From positions 62,001 to 126,000 of the forward strand of contig NZ_LXVY01000027.1 in assembly GCF_001650735.1 (NCBI RefSeq): a stretch of DNA of 64,000 bases. Direction: 5' to 3'. This document shows, in pieces, positions 7,539 through 15,895 of the stretch. The stretch's first letter is position 1; every line of letters begins with the position of its first letter. The notes below the pieces were generated by a model that worked only from the letters and a program-made list of their open reading frames with translations, made no database searches and had not been told where the DNA came from. Position numbers and translations under genes: made by a program. This stretch comes from Sphingomonas sp. TDK1 (lineage in GTDB: Bacteria > Pseudomonadota > Alphaproteobacteria > Sphingomonadales > Sphingomonadaceae).

Positions 7539-10500
7539 ATGCGAATGATTCAAGCGCCGCGCCTGCGCGCGGTATCCATGCTCGCCGTTGCGACGGCGCT
7601 CGCCATGCCCGGCATCGCCGCGGCGCAGACCAGCGGCGCGACCGACTCGCCCGCAGCCGACACCAGCGCCCCACAGGAGGGCGCCGACATCGTCGTTACC
7701 GGCATTCGCGCATCGCTGGAGCGCTCGATCGCGATCAAGCGTGACTCGACGGGCATCGTCGACGCGATCTCGGCCGAAGACATCGGCAAGTTCGCCAACA
7801 CCAACCTGGCGGAATCGCTGCAGCGCATCACCGGCGTGTCGATCGACCGCGTCAACGGCGAAGGCTCGACCGTGACGGTCCGCGGCTTCGGCGCGCAGTA
7901 CAATCTGGTGACGCTCAACGGGCGCCAGCTCGCGGCGTCGAACATCGTCGCGGTGGGCGGCGACCAGGGCGGTGACGGCGCGGGCGGCTTCGGCCGTTCG
8001 TTCGACTTCGCCAACCTCGCCTCGGAGGGCGTGAAGACGCTGGAGGTCTACAAGACCGGCCGCGCCGCGATTCCCTCGGGCGGCATCGGCGCCACCATCA
8101 ACATCGTCGGCGTGCGTCCGCTCGATCGCCCGGCCGGCTTCTCCGGTTCGATCGGGGCCAAGGCCAGCTACGACACCTCGGCCGACGATTGCATCAGCTG
8201 CGGCAGCCATGTGACGCCGGAATTCTCGGGCGTGGCGAGCTGGAGCGATCAGGAACAGCGCTTCGGTGTCACCCTGTTCGGCAGCTATCAGAAGCGCAAT
8301 TTCAGCTTCCCGAGCCAGGCGAACAACTATTGGAACATGCCGCGCCTGTCGGACTTCCTGGATCCGTCGAAGGGCTATGTCACCGCGGGCACCAAGATCA
8401 ACAACCGTCCCACCGATCCGAACACGCTGGTCGCCGTGCCCGACGACTATCGCCACCACTTCTCGGAAGCGAGCCGTGAGCGCATCAACGGCCAGGCGGT
8501 GGTCCAGTATCGTCCGTCGGACAGCATGACCTTCACGGTCGACGGTCTGTTCGCCCAGCTGCGCTCGTCCGAGCGCCGCTCGTCCCAGTCCAACTGGTTC
8601 TCCAAGCCGTTCGATGAAGTCACCTTCGACGATTCGAGCAACGGCATCGCGACCACCAAATATCTCCACGAGACCCTGCCGGGCGTGAAGGACGAAGGCT
8701 TCGAGCAGGCCTATCGCGCGCAGAAGAACCGGCTGTGGGACATCGGCGGCAACCTGAAATGGGAGCTGGCCGACAATTTCACCGTCAATATCGACGGCCA
8801 TTTCGGCAAGGCGGAGAGCCTGCCCGACAATCCCAATGGCCAGACCTCGACCACGGTGGCGTTCAACGGCAATATCGTGACGTCGCATGGCTTGAACTGG
8901 GATAATGACGGCTTCCCGACCCAGACGCTGACGATCAACGACTGTTTCTCGAACACGACGCCCACCGGGACTCCGTTCAAGAACGGCAACTGCAACGGCG
9001 TGTTCGATGCGGGTGATCTGTCGGCGGCCGTGCAGCGCCAGTTCGCCTCGACCCAGTCGCAGAAGATCAAGGAAGGCCGCATCGACGCGGGCTGGGATCT
9101 GGGCGGCGGCAGCCGTTTCGATTTCGGCGGCGACTATCGCAGCACCGACACCCGCCAGACCCAGTACAACACGCGTCAGGTGCTGGGCGACTGGAACAAC
9201 GCCCTGCCGCCGGACGTCGCCGCGTTCGCGCCCGGCACCGTCCAGCAATATTGCCTGGTCTGTCAGTTCCACCACAACAACGCGACCGCCGATGCAGCGG
9301 GCAAGGTCGCCTGGCGTGCCGAGGACCCGACCAAGCTCTACAACGCGCTGTACAATCATTATGTCGGCATCACCAATGATGGCATCAACCATCAGAACAT
9401 CATCGACGCCAACAACGACAATCGCGTGAAGGAAGACATCTGGGCAGCCTATGGCCAGCTGACCTGGAAGGGCGAGTTGGGCGGCCGCAATGCCACCCTC
9501 GTCGCCGGCATCCGCTACGAGCACACCAAGGTGAAGGCGACGTCGTACCAGACGATCCCGCTGGCGGTCGTGTGGGAAGCCGACAACGACTTCTCCGTGC
9601 TCAACTCGGTGAACCAGCAGGCGGTAACCGGCCGCGGCAGCTACGATAATCTGCTGCCGCAGATCGACTTCCAGATCGAGGCGGCGAAGAACCTGATCGG
9701 TCGCGTTTCGTACAGCAAGACGATCTCGCGCGCGCCGTTCGGCAACCTGTTCGCGTCCACGGGTGCGGGTGCGCTCAACAACCCGACCTCGCTCGGCGGC
9801 GTCGCCACCGGCAACCAGAACAATCCGGCACTCAAGCCGCTCGACTCGGATAACTTCGACATCTCGCTCGAATGGTATCCGCGCCGTGACGTCTATCTGT
9901 CGGTCGGCTTCTTCGACAAGCGGGTGCATAACTTCATCGGCAACACGGTGGTGCAGCGGAACCTGTTTGGCCTGCGCGACCCAACCGCTGGCCCGATCGC
10001 CCAGGCCGGTCGCAACATCGTTACCGGGCTCGGTGGCGACATCAGCAACGTTAACCTGTTCACCAGTGCTGCGGTCGTGCAAAAGTACAACGGCAATGTC
10101 GCGCAGGCGACGGCGGAGCTGGCGAGCCACTATGTTCCGACGACGCGCACGTTTGACTCCGCCTATGTCAGCAACACGCTTGCCGCGCTCAATGTGAATC
10201 CGACCGCGGCGGATCCGCTGCTGAACTTCTCGGTCAACACGCCGATCAACAACAAGGACGCGGAGATCTACGGCGTCGAGCTCGCCGGTCAGTACTTCCT
10301 CGGAAACACCGGTTTCGGTCTCGCCGCGAGCTACACGTTGGTACGCGGCAATATCGGCTTCGACATCACCGCCGATCCGACGGCCAACCAGTTCGCGCTG
10401 GTCGGCCTGAGCGATACCGCCAACGCCACGCTGATCTATGACAAGCACGGCATCTCGGCGCGCCTTTCGTACAACTGGCGCGGCAAGTTCCTGAGCGACG

Positions 10501-10718
10501 TCAACCGCGGCGCGGCGCATAACCCGGTGTTCAACGATCCGTACGGCCAGGTCGATCTCAGCATCAACTATGACCTGACCAAGAATATCGCGCTCAGTTT
10601 CGAAGGCATCAACCTCCTCGAGGAAGGCGTTCGCAGCTACAGCCGCGATTACATCAACACCTGGTACGAGTCCGAGGGCTCGGCCCGGTATCTGGTCGGC
10701 GCGCGCTTCCGCTTCTGA
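7539..10718 (+). CDS. TonB-dependent receptor (TonB-Xanth-Caul type), probable oligosaccharide importer
   Basis: A 1059-residue outer-membrane receptor with a strong ribosome binding site (AGGAGGGGAAG). The signal peptide ends near IAAAQ (residue 30). The plug domain starts with DIVVTGIRASLERSI and includes IGKFANTNLAESLQRITGVSIDR. The 22-strand barrel ends in the typical aromatic C-terminus (LVGARFRF). This opening and length fit the TIGR01782 group, which dominates carbohydrate loci in Caulobacter, Xanthomonas and sphingomonads. It lies 115 bases after the GH3 gene and is followed by a terminator-like hairpin and then SapC. It probably imports the GH3 substrate by TonB/ExbBD energy. Confidence 0.95.
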   Translation: MRMIQAPRLRAVSMLAVATALAMPGIAAAQTSGATDSPAADTSAPQEGADIVVTGIRASLERSIAIKRDSTGIVDAISAEDIGKFANTNLAESLQRITGVSIDRVNGEGSTVTVRGFGAQYNLVTLNGRQLAASNIVAVGGDQGGDGAGGFGRSFDFANLASEGVKTLEVYKTGRAAIPSGGIGATINIVGVRPLDRPAGFSGSIGAKASYDTSADDCISCGSHVTPEFSGVASWSDQEQRFGVTLFGSYQKRNFSFPSQANNYWNMPRLSDFLDPSKGYVTAGTKINNRPTDPNTLVAVPDDYRHHFSEASRERINGQAVVQYRPSDSMTFTVDGLFAQLRSSERRSSQSNWFSKPFDEVTFDDSSNGIATTKYLHETLPGVKDEGFEQAYRAQKNRLWDIGGNLKWELADNFTVNIDGHFGKAESLPDNPNGQTSTTVAFNGNIVTSHGLNWDNDGFPTQTLTINDCFSNTTPTGTPFKNGNCNGVFDAGDLSAAVQRQFASTQSQKIKEGRIDAGWDLGGGSRFDFGGDYRSTDTRQTQYNTRQVLGDWNNALPPDVAAFAPGTVQQYCLVCQFHHNNATADAAGKVAWRAEDPTKLYNALYNHYVGITNDGINHQNIIDANNDNRVKEDIWAAYGQLTWKGELGGRNATLVAGIRYEHTKVKATSYQTIPLAVVWEADNDFSVLNSVNQQAVTGRGSYDNLLPQIDFQIEAAKNLIGRVSYSKTISRAPFGNLFASTGAGALNNPTSLGGVATGNQNNPALKPLDSDNFDISLEWYPRRDVYLSVGFFDKRVHNFIGNTVVQRNLFGLRDPTAGPIAQAGRNIVTGLGGDISNVNLFTSAAVVQKYNGNVAQATAELASHYVPTTRTFDSAYVSNTLAALNVNPTAADPLLNFSVNTPINNKDAEIYGVELAGQYFLGNTGFGLAASYTLVRGNIGFDITADPTANQFALVGLSDTANATLIYDKHGISARLSYNWRGKFLSDVNRGAAHNPVFNDPYGQVDLSINYDLTKNIALSFEGINLLEEGVRSYSRDYINTWYESEGSARYLVGARFRF

Positions 10719-10738
10719 AGCCCGCCTGTACACAAGGG

Positions 10739-10772
10739 AAAGGCCGCTCGCTTCGGGCGGCCTTTCTCGTTT
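10739..10772 (+). terminator. Rho-independent-type hairpin after the TonB receptor
   Basis: AAAGGCCGC (10739-10747) pairs perfectly with GCGGCCTTT (10757-10765) around a nine-base loop, and is followed by a CTCGTTT tract. It lies 20 bases after the receptor stop and before the SapC start. It probably reduces read-through, so that receptor transcript exceeds the SapC/halogenase transcript. Confidence 0.75.
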
Positions 10773-10786
10773 AAGGTCCGCACATC

Positions 10787-11494
10787 ATGCCCCGCGCCGT
10801 GCTCAACAATATCGACCATGCCGATCTGCGGATCCGGCTGAACCGTGGCGCCGCGTTCGGCGATGCGGTGAACCAGATGACGGTGTTCCCCACCGAATTC
10901 GAAGCGCTCCAGCGCGAATACGTCCTGCTCTTCCGCCGCGACGACGATGGCAGCTGGCGCTCGACGGTGCTGCTCGGGCTCGATGCCGACGAAAATCTCT
11001 ACCTCGACGGCGATCGCTGGGATGCCGATCAGCTACCCGCGCTGATGGAGATCGGCCCCTTCTCGATCGGCCTGCCCCGGCCCGGCGAATCCGGCGAGCC
11101 GATGATCCACATCGACACGGATCATCCCCGCGTCACGACCGGCGAAGGTGCCCCGCTCTTCCTCGAACAGGGCGGCAATGCACCCTATCTCGATCGTGTC
11201 GCGGGCGTCCTGCAGGCAATCTATGTCGGTGACCAGCTCTCGCAGCCGATGTTCGCCGCGTTCGAGGCCGCCGGGCTGCTCGAGCCCGTCACCTTCGATA
11301 TCGAGCTTACCAGCGGGCGGCGGTACAAGATTCCCGATTGCTGGGTGATCGAGTCCAGCCGCTTCGCCGCGCTGGGCGCAGCCGCGCTGGCAGCACTGCA
11401 TGCGCAGGATTTCCTGCGCTGCGCGGTTTGGCAACTTTCCTCGCTGGGCAACCTGCCGCGACTGATCGCGCGCAAGGAACGCCGCGAGGTCTGA
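10787..11494 (+). CDS. SapC family protein
   Basis: A 235-residue soluble protein with the SapC-family layout: VFPTEFEALQREYVLLFRRD near residues 35-54, a central GPFSIGLPR, and a C-terminal DCWVIESSRFAAL. No signal peptide is visible. SapC was named in the Campylobacter S-layer system, but alphaproteobacterial members recur next to TonB-dependent receptors and halogenase-like proteins in sugar loci, where their role is not known. Here it stands between exactly those two genes. Confidence 0.85.
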   Translation: MPRAVLNNIDHADLRIRLNRGAAFGDAVNQMTVFPTEFEALQREYVLLFRRDDDGSWRSTVLLGLDADENLYLDGDRWDADQLPALMEIGPFSIGLPRPGESGEPMIHIDTDHPRVTTGEGAPLFLEQGGNAPYLDRVAGVLQAIYVGDQLSQPMFAAFEAAGLLEPVTFDIELTSGRRYKIPDCWVIESSRFAALGAAALAALHAQDFLRCAVWQLSSLGNLPRLIARKERREV

Positions 11495-11530
11495 AGGCAG
11501 GGCAGGACAGAGTTCACAGGGGAGAGGGCA

Positions 11531-13021
11531 ATGGACGTACAGAAGTTTCGGGTGGTGATCGCCGGCGGTGGTACGGCGGGCTGGGTGGCCGCGGCGGCGC
11601 TGGTGCGCCATCTGGGGCCGAGCCTCGACATCACACTGGTCGAATCCGATGCGATCGGGACGGTTGGGGTAGGTGAGTCCACCATTCCCACGGCCTGGAC
11701 CTTCCACAAGCTGCTCGGCATCAACGAGCAGGTCTTCCTCCGCGAGACGAATGCCACGTTCAAGCTCGGCATCTCGTTCGAGAACTGGCGGCGCGAGGGC
11801 GATCGCTATTTCCACCCGTTCGGCTCGATCGGCCGGGGGCTTCCGCTGTGCGACTTCCAGCATTTCTGGCTGGAGGCGCGGCGGCGAGGGTTCGGCGGCG
11901 CGCTGGGCGACTATTCGCTAGAGACGCAAGCCGCGCTGGCGCAGAAGTTCGCCACCGGCGATCCGATGCCGCTCGCCTACGCCTATCATCTCGACGCCAC
12001 CGCCTATGCCGCCTTTCTTCGCAGCCTGGCCGAGCCTGCCGGGGTGCGGCGCGTCGAGGGCCGCATCACCGAGGTGGAGCAGGCCGATAATGGTGACATC
12101 GCCGCGCTGGTGCTGGAAGGTGGCCTGCGGATCGAGGGTGACCTCTTCATCGACTGCACCGGTTTCCGCGCGCTGCTGATCGAGGAGACGCTGAAGACCG
12201 GCTTCGATGATTGGAGCCACTGGTTGCCGACCAACCGGGCATTTGCCGTCCAGTCCGAGACGACCGAAGCACCCGTACCCTACACCCGCGCGATCGCGCA
12301 TGGCGCGGGCTGGCGCTGGCGGATTCCGCTCCAGCATCGGATGGGCAACGGCTTTGTCTATGCCAGCGACCATTTGTCCGATGACGAAGCGCGCGAGCAG
12401 CTGCTGGCGGCCGTTCCCGGCCGGGCATTGTTCGATCCGCGCCTGATCCGCTTCACCACCGGCATGCGCAAGAAGGCCTGGAGCCGCAACTGCGTGGCGC
12501 TGGGTCTGGCGAGCGGATTTATCGAGCCGCTCGAATCGACGAGCATCCATCTCGTGATGATCGCGGTCACGCGGCTGCTGCAGAATTTCCCCACCCGCCA
12601 TGACATGGCGGCACTCGCCGCGCGCTTCAACGCCCAGTCTCGCGCGGAATCGGAGCATATTCGTGACTTCATCATCCTTCACTACAAGCTCAACGATAGG
12701 CCGGAGCCCTTCTGGCGGGAACATGCCGCCCGCGCGGTACCGGACAGCCTGTCGGCACGAATCGCGCTGTTCCGTGAGGGTGCGGTAGCCTATCAGGAAG
12801 GCACAGACCTGTTCCGCACCGACAGCTGGAACGCGGTACTGCTTGGGCAGGGCGTGACACCGCGGGACCACCACCCCATGCCCTCACAAATTCCGGACGC
12901 GGATCTCCAGCGGGCCTTTGCTGACCTTCGCGCGGGCATCGCGGCGCAGCTGGCACAACTGCCCGGCCATGCCGAGTTCATCTGCCGCTATGCCGCAGCG
13001 AAGGTGCCTGCCGCCGCGTGA
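11531..13021 (+). CDS. Flavin-dependent tryptophan-halogenase-family protein
   Basis: A 496-residue protein with a good ribosome binding site (GGGGAGAGG). The FAD-binding GGGTAGWVAA motif is at the N-terminus. The catalytic-lysine motif of flavin halogenases appears as NATFKLGISFENW, and the WxWxIP motif, which keeps these enzymes from acting as monooxygenases, is intact as WRWRIP. It is 36 bases downstream of SapC. Members next to TonB receptors and SapC in sphingomonads have no proven tryptophan substrate, so the family name should not be read as function; a sugar or aromatic conjugate is equally possible. Confidence 0.88.
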   Translation: MDVQKFRVVIAGGGTAGWVAAAALVRHLGPSLDITLVESDAIGTVGVGESTIPTAWTFHKLLGINEQVFLRETNATFKLGISFENWRREGDRYFHPFGSIGRGLPLCDFQHFWLEARRRGFGGALGDYSLETQAALAQKFATGDPMPLAYAYHLDATAYAAFLRSLAEPAGVRRVEGRITEVEQADNGDIAALVLEGGLRIEGDLFIDCTGFRALLIEETLKTGFDDWSHWLPTNRAFAVQSETTEAPVPYTRAIAHGAGWRWRIPLQHRMGNGFVYASDHLSDDEAREQLLAAVPGRALFDPRLIRFTTGMRKKAWSRNCVALGLASGFIEPLESTSIHLVMIAVTRLLQNFPTRHDMAALAARFNAQSRAESEHIRDFIILHYKLNDRPEPFWREHAARAVPDSLSARIALFREGAVAYQEGTDLFRTDSWNAVLLGQGVTPRDHHPMPSQIPDADLQRAFADLRAGIAAQLAQLPGHAEFICRYAAAKVPAAA

Positions 13022-13082
13022 GCGATCCCATATGGTGCATCTGTTCGGCGTTGCGCCGCGCAACTAGGGCCTCGCAAACCGA

Positions 13083-13301
13083 TCAGCGGCGGCTGCCGAG
13101 GAGGGCGATCTCGGCGACCCGCAGGCTGATCTCGTCAGCATTGGCGATACCGGACTTGCCCCAAGCAAAGGCAGAGCGGTCGCCGCCCAGATCCGCGCGC
13201 ACGCGTTCCGCCACCCGTTCTAGCTCGACCGCGGTGGGCGGCCGACCTTCGGCGATGCAGGCGATCACTTCGGGCGCGATCGTGATTGGCATTGCAAACA
13301 T
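13083..13301 (-). CDS. Small hypothetical protein
   Basis: A 72-residue protein that I do not recognise. It is likely real because it has coding-like composition in this frame, a GGGAGGGG site upstream of the ATG at 13301, and a regular amphipathic pattern (TAVELERVAERVRADLG, NADEISLRVAEIALLG). A second ATG at 13292 with AAGGA before it could be the true start. No membrane helix or metal site is seen. It is convergent with the halogenase-like gene and divergent from the ABC transporter pair. Confidence 0.6.
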   Translation of the reverse strand: MFAMPITIAPEVIACIAEGRPPTAVELERVAERVRADLGGDRSAFAWGKSGIANADEISLRVAEIALLGSRR

Positions 13302-13406
13302 CCTTACCCCTCCCGGTACTGCCGGAAGCTGGGGACGAACGAGAGCGAAAAAAGGTCCATAGCGGAGCGCTTGCGACGAACTGCGCGGTCGCTAGGATCG
13401 CTGTCG

Positions 13407-14141
13407 ATGTCCGCTCCCGCGCTTCGTATCGCCGGCCTGCACAAGGCATTTGGCAAGCCCGTCATTGCCGGCCTCGACCTCATCGTCGGCGCGGGTCAGC
13501 TCTACGCCCTGCTCGGGCCGAACGGCGCCGGCAAAACCACGACCTTGCGCATGGCGGTCGGGCTCACGGAACCCGATGCCGGTAGTATCGAGATTTTCGG
13601 AATCGACGCGCGGACCGATCCGCAGGCGGCCAAGGCGATCACCGCCTGGCTGCCGGACGAGCCGATGCTCTACGACAAGTTGACGCCTGCAGAGTATCTG
13701 GGCTTCGTCGCGGGCCTGTGGCGGATCGGCCCTGATGCCGCGGCACCCGAGGCTGAGCGACTGCTGCGCTGGTTGGAGCTTTGGGACGTGCGAGACACCC
13801 GATGCGAGGGTTTTTCGCGCGGCATGAAGCAGAAGGTGGCGCTGGCCGGCGCATTGATTCACGATCCGCAGCTGCTGATCCTGGACGAACCGCTTACCGG
13901 CCTCGATGCGACGATGGCGCGATCGGTCAAGGATGCGCTGCGCTCGGCCGTGGACCAGGGCAAGACGGTTATCGTCACCACCCATATCCTTGAGGTCGCC
14001 GAGCGTCTTGCCGATCGTATCGGCATTATCGCCGGGGGAAGGCTGCTCGCCGAGGGCTCACTTGAGGATCTGCGCGCACTGGCCGGGCCGGACGACATGA
14101 CGCTGGAAGATGCCTTTATCCGTCTGACGAGCCGGTTGTGA
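13407..14141 (+). CDS. ABC transporter ATP-binding protein
   Basis: A 244-residue ABC ATPase. Walker A is GPNGAGKTT (about residues 39-47), the signature is GFSRGMKQKVALAGAL, and Walker B is LLILDEPLTGLD followed by the switch histidine in VTTHIL. The start at ATG 13407 gives the normal N-terminus for this family. It overlaps the permease by GTGA, so the two form a translation-coupled export unit (ABC-2-like). The substrate cannot be read from the sequence. Confidence 0.93.
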   Translation: MSAPALRIAGLHKAFGKPVIAGLDLIVGAGQLYALLGPNGAGKTTTLRMAVGLTEPDAGSIEIFGIDARTDPQAAKAITAWLPDEPMLYDKLTPAEYLGFVAGLWRIGPDAAAPEAERLLRWLELWDVRDTRCEGFSRGMKQKVALAGALIHDPQLLILDEPLTGLDATMARSVKDALRSAVDQGKTVIVTTHILEVAERLADRIGIIAGGRLLAEGSLEDLRALAGPDDMTLEDAFIRLTSRL

Positions 14142-15583
14142 TCGGTTGGGCGATGCGGCGGCTCTCGCCGGGCAGCCTGCCTTGGCTGACGCTGCATGAA
14201 CTTCGCGGCAGCCTTCGTGCGGCGAGCCGCGGACGCGTCGGCTTGATCCTTGGTGCGCTGGTCCTGCTCGGTTATGCGGGGTTCGGCGTTTTCTTCGGGA
14301 TATTGCTCGCGGATGTGCATTGGCGCGCCGGACCCTTGGCCTGGCTGACCGTTTTGATCGCCTCGGGCCTGCTCTTCACTTTCATGACAACTCAGGCGCT
14401 GCTGGCGAGCCAGCGGACCTTGTACGAGGCCGGCGACCTCGATCTGCTTTTCTCCGCCCCCCTCGATCCGCGCACGGTAGTCTCGGCGAAGTTGCTCGGC
14501 ATCGCCGGGGGTGTTGTTCTCACATTTTCGCTCTTCCTGCTTCCTGTGCTGTTGCCGGTAGCGTTGCTTGGGCATCCCGAGCTTCTCGGCGCCGTGGCCC
14601 TCGTGGTTGCGCTCGCGCTCGCTGCAGCCTGCCTGGGACTCGGCGTGACCGTGCTGCTGGCGCGTGTCATCGGACCGCGAGCCGGTCGCACGGTGGGGCA
14701 GATCCTCGCCGCGTTGGCTGGGGCAGGCTTTTTTCTCACGACGCAGATTCTGAACCAGCGCGATGGCGCGCGAGAGTCCGGCGTCGAGTTTCTCATGCGC
14801 GCAGTGCGTGAGCGGGGCATCGGCAGCGGCCCGATCGGCAGCCTTCCCGGCCGCGCGGCATTCGGCGAGCCGCTCGCCATTCTGCTCCTGCTCGGGGGGG
14901 CGATGTCGTTGTTCACGCTCGCGGTCTGGGCGATGCAGCATGGCTTTCTTGCCGGATATCGTGCCGGAGGCATGCGCCCGACGCGAAACAAAGCGGCCCG
15001 GGGTGGCATTCGCCGCCATTTTCATACGCACCTGTTCGGTGCGATCTTCGCCAAGGAACTGCACCTGCTGCTTCGGGATCCCGCGCTGATCTTCCAGGTG
15101 CTTCTGCGAATCATCTATCTCGCGCCGATTCTGCTGCTTGCTTTCCGGGACCATCGCGGCCTGCCGATGGCCCCGACGCTCGCATTTACCAGTGTGGTGA
15201 TCGCCGGGCAGCTCGTTGCGAGCCTGGCATGGCTCGCGGCGTCCGCCGAGGATGCGCCCGATCTGCTGAAGGTCGCCCCCGTTGACAGGGAAGAGCTGGA
15301 CCTCGCGAAGTTGCTGGCGGCGATGGCGCTGGCGGCGCCCCTGGGGCTGCTGCTGCCAATCGCCATCGCCCTGGAAACGGTGCCTGGCGCGCTGGTCACC
15401 ATATTGTTCACGGCGGGTGCAGGCGGCGCGGTAGGGTATCTTGAAGTCGCGCACGCGCAGCCGGCGCCGCGCTCGACCTTCCAGCGGCGGCAAAAGGGCG
15501 GCGGCATCGCGCGGAATCTTTTTGAGTTCCTGATCGCCGTGCTGCTGGGGCTGGCGGCGGGGGTAATAGTCTACTTCCTTTAA
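14138..15583 (+). CDS. ABC transporter permease
   Basis: A 481-residue membrane protein starting at GTG 14138 inside the stop of the ATPase gene (ATG 14153 is an alternative). Hydrophobic segments lie around residues 28-50, 60-80, 125-160, 180-200, 245-265, 320-370 and 385-480. The halves are linked by a hydrophilic loop with FAKELHLLLRDPALIFQVLLR, a pattern seen in ABC-2-type export permeases. With the ATPase it makes a two-gene exporter; cargo unknown. Confidence 0.82.
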   Translation: MIGWAMRRLSPGSLPWLTLHELRGSLRAASRGRVGLILGALVLLGYAGFGVFFGILLADVHWRAGPLAWLTVLIASGLLFTFMTTQALLASQRTLYEAGDLDLLFSAPLDPRTVVSAKLLGIAGGVVLTFSLFLLPVLLPVALLGHPELLGAVALVVALALAAACLGLGVTVLLARVIGPRAGRTVGQILAALAGAGFFLTTQILNQRDGARESGVEFLMRAVRERGIGSGPIGSLPGRAAFGEPLAILLLLGGAMSLFTLAVWAMQHGFLAGYRAGGMRPTRNKAARGGIRRHFHTHLFGAIFAKELHLLLRDPALIFQVLLRIIYLAPILLLAFRDHRGLPMAPTLAFTSVVIAGQLVASLAWLAASAEDAPDLLKVAPVDREELDLAKLLAAMALAAPLGLLLPIAIALETVPGALVTILFTAGAGGAVGYLEVAHAQPAPRSTFQRRQKGGGIARNLFEFLIAVLLGLAAGVIVYFL

Positions 15584-15820
15584 TCCTATCTTGGGAGCCT
15601 ATCGTCGGAGATGGATAATTCACGCCGTCGTTTTGCCGAATGGTTCATCGGTATTGATGCAGGTCCGCAATCAACGCTTCGTAATCATAACCAGAAAGCT
15701 TTGTAGAAACGTTCTCACGATCGGTGCGTACCAAAGCAGTGGAACGGAAAACAAGTTTCGTAGTATTATCCAGTTCAAATGCTCTCATATGCAAGAATGA
15801 ATATTAATAGGGGAGGGGTT
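15584..15820. other. Low-GC intergenic region before the hybrid kinase
   Basis: This stretch is visibly richer in A and T than its surroundings, especially from about 15660 to 15810, as expected for a promoter or an untranslated leader. I see no convincing gene, tRNA or terminator in it. GGAAC occurs at about 15741, but no CGTT follows at the distance expected of a general-stress EcfG promoter. Confidence 0.4.
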
Positions 15821-15895
15821 ATGGTACGAGCTGCTTTAGCGCTGCCACTGTCTCGGCGAAATCGGATGGTAGCCGATCAGAAGATTGAGCGGTGA
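15821..15895 (+). CDS. Short 24-codon ORF with strong ribosome binding site ahead of the kinase
   Basis: ATG at 15821 has GGGGAGGGG directly upstream, far stronger than any site before the kinase frame. It encodes 24 residues (MVRAALALPLSRRNRMVADQ...) and stops at 15893-15895, inside the start region of the kinase reading frame. It could be a leader peptide that couples translation to the kinase. It could also be the true N-terminus of the kinase cut off by a single-base frameshift, natural or from sequencing. I cannot decide between these. Confidence 0.45.
   Translation: MVRAALALPLSRRNRMVADQKIER

Noticed and set aside
7137..10733. Very long open frame (about 1198 codons) on the minus strand opposite the first TonB receptor
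   Set aside because: It mirrors a strongly coding plus-strand gene in GC-rich DNA, is Arg/Val/Asp rich without any domain, and has no ribosome binding site. It is a shadow of the receptor's codon bias.
15741..15765. GGAAC motif as a general-stress (EcfG) promoter before the hybrid kinase
   Set aside because: No CGTT-like -10 element lies at the required distance; the match is limited to the -35 half.
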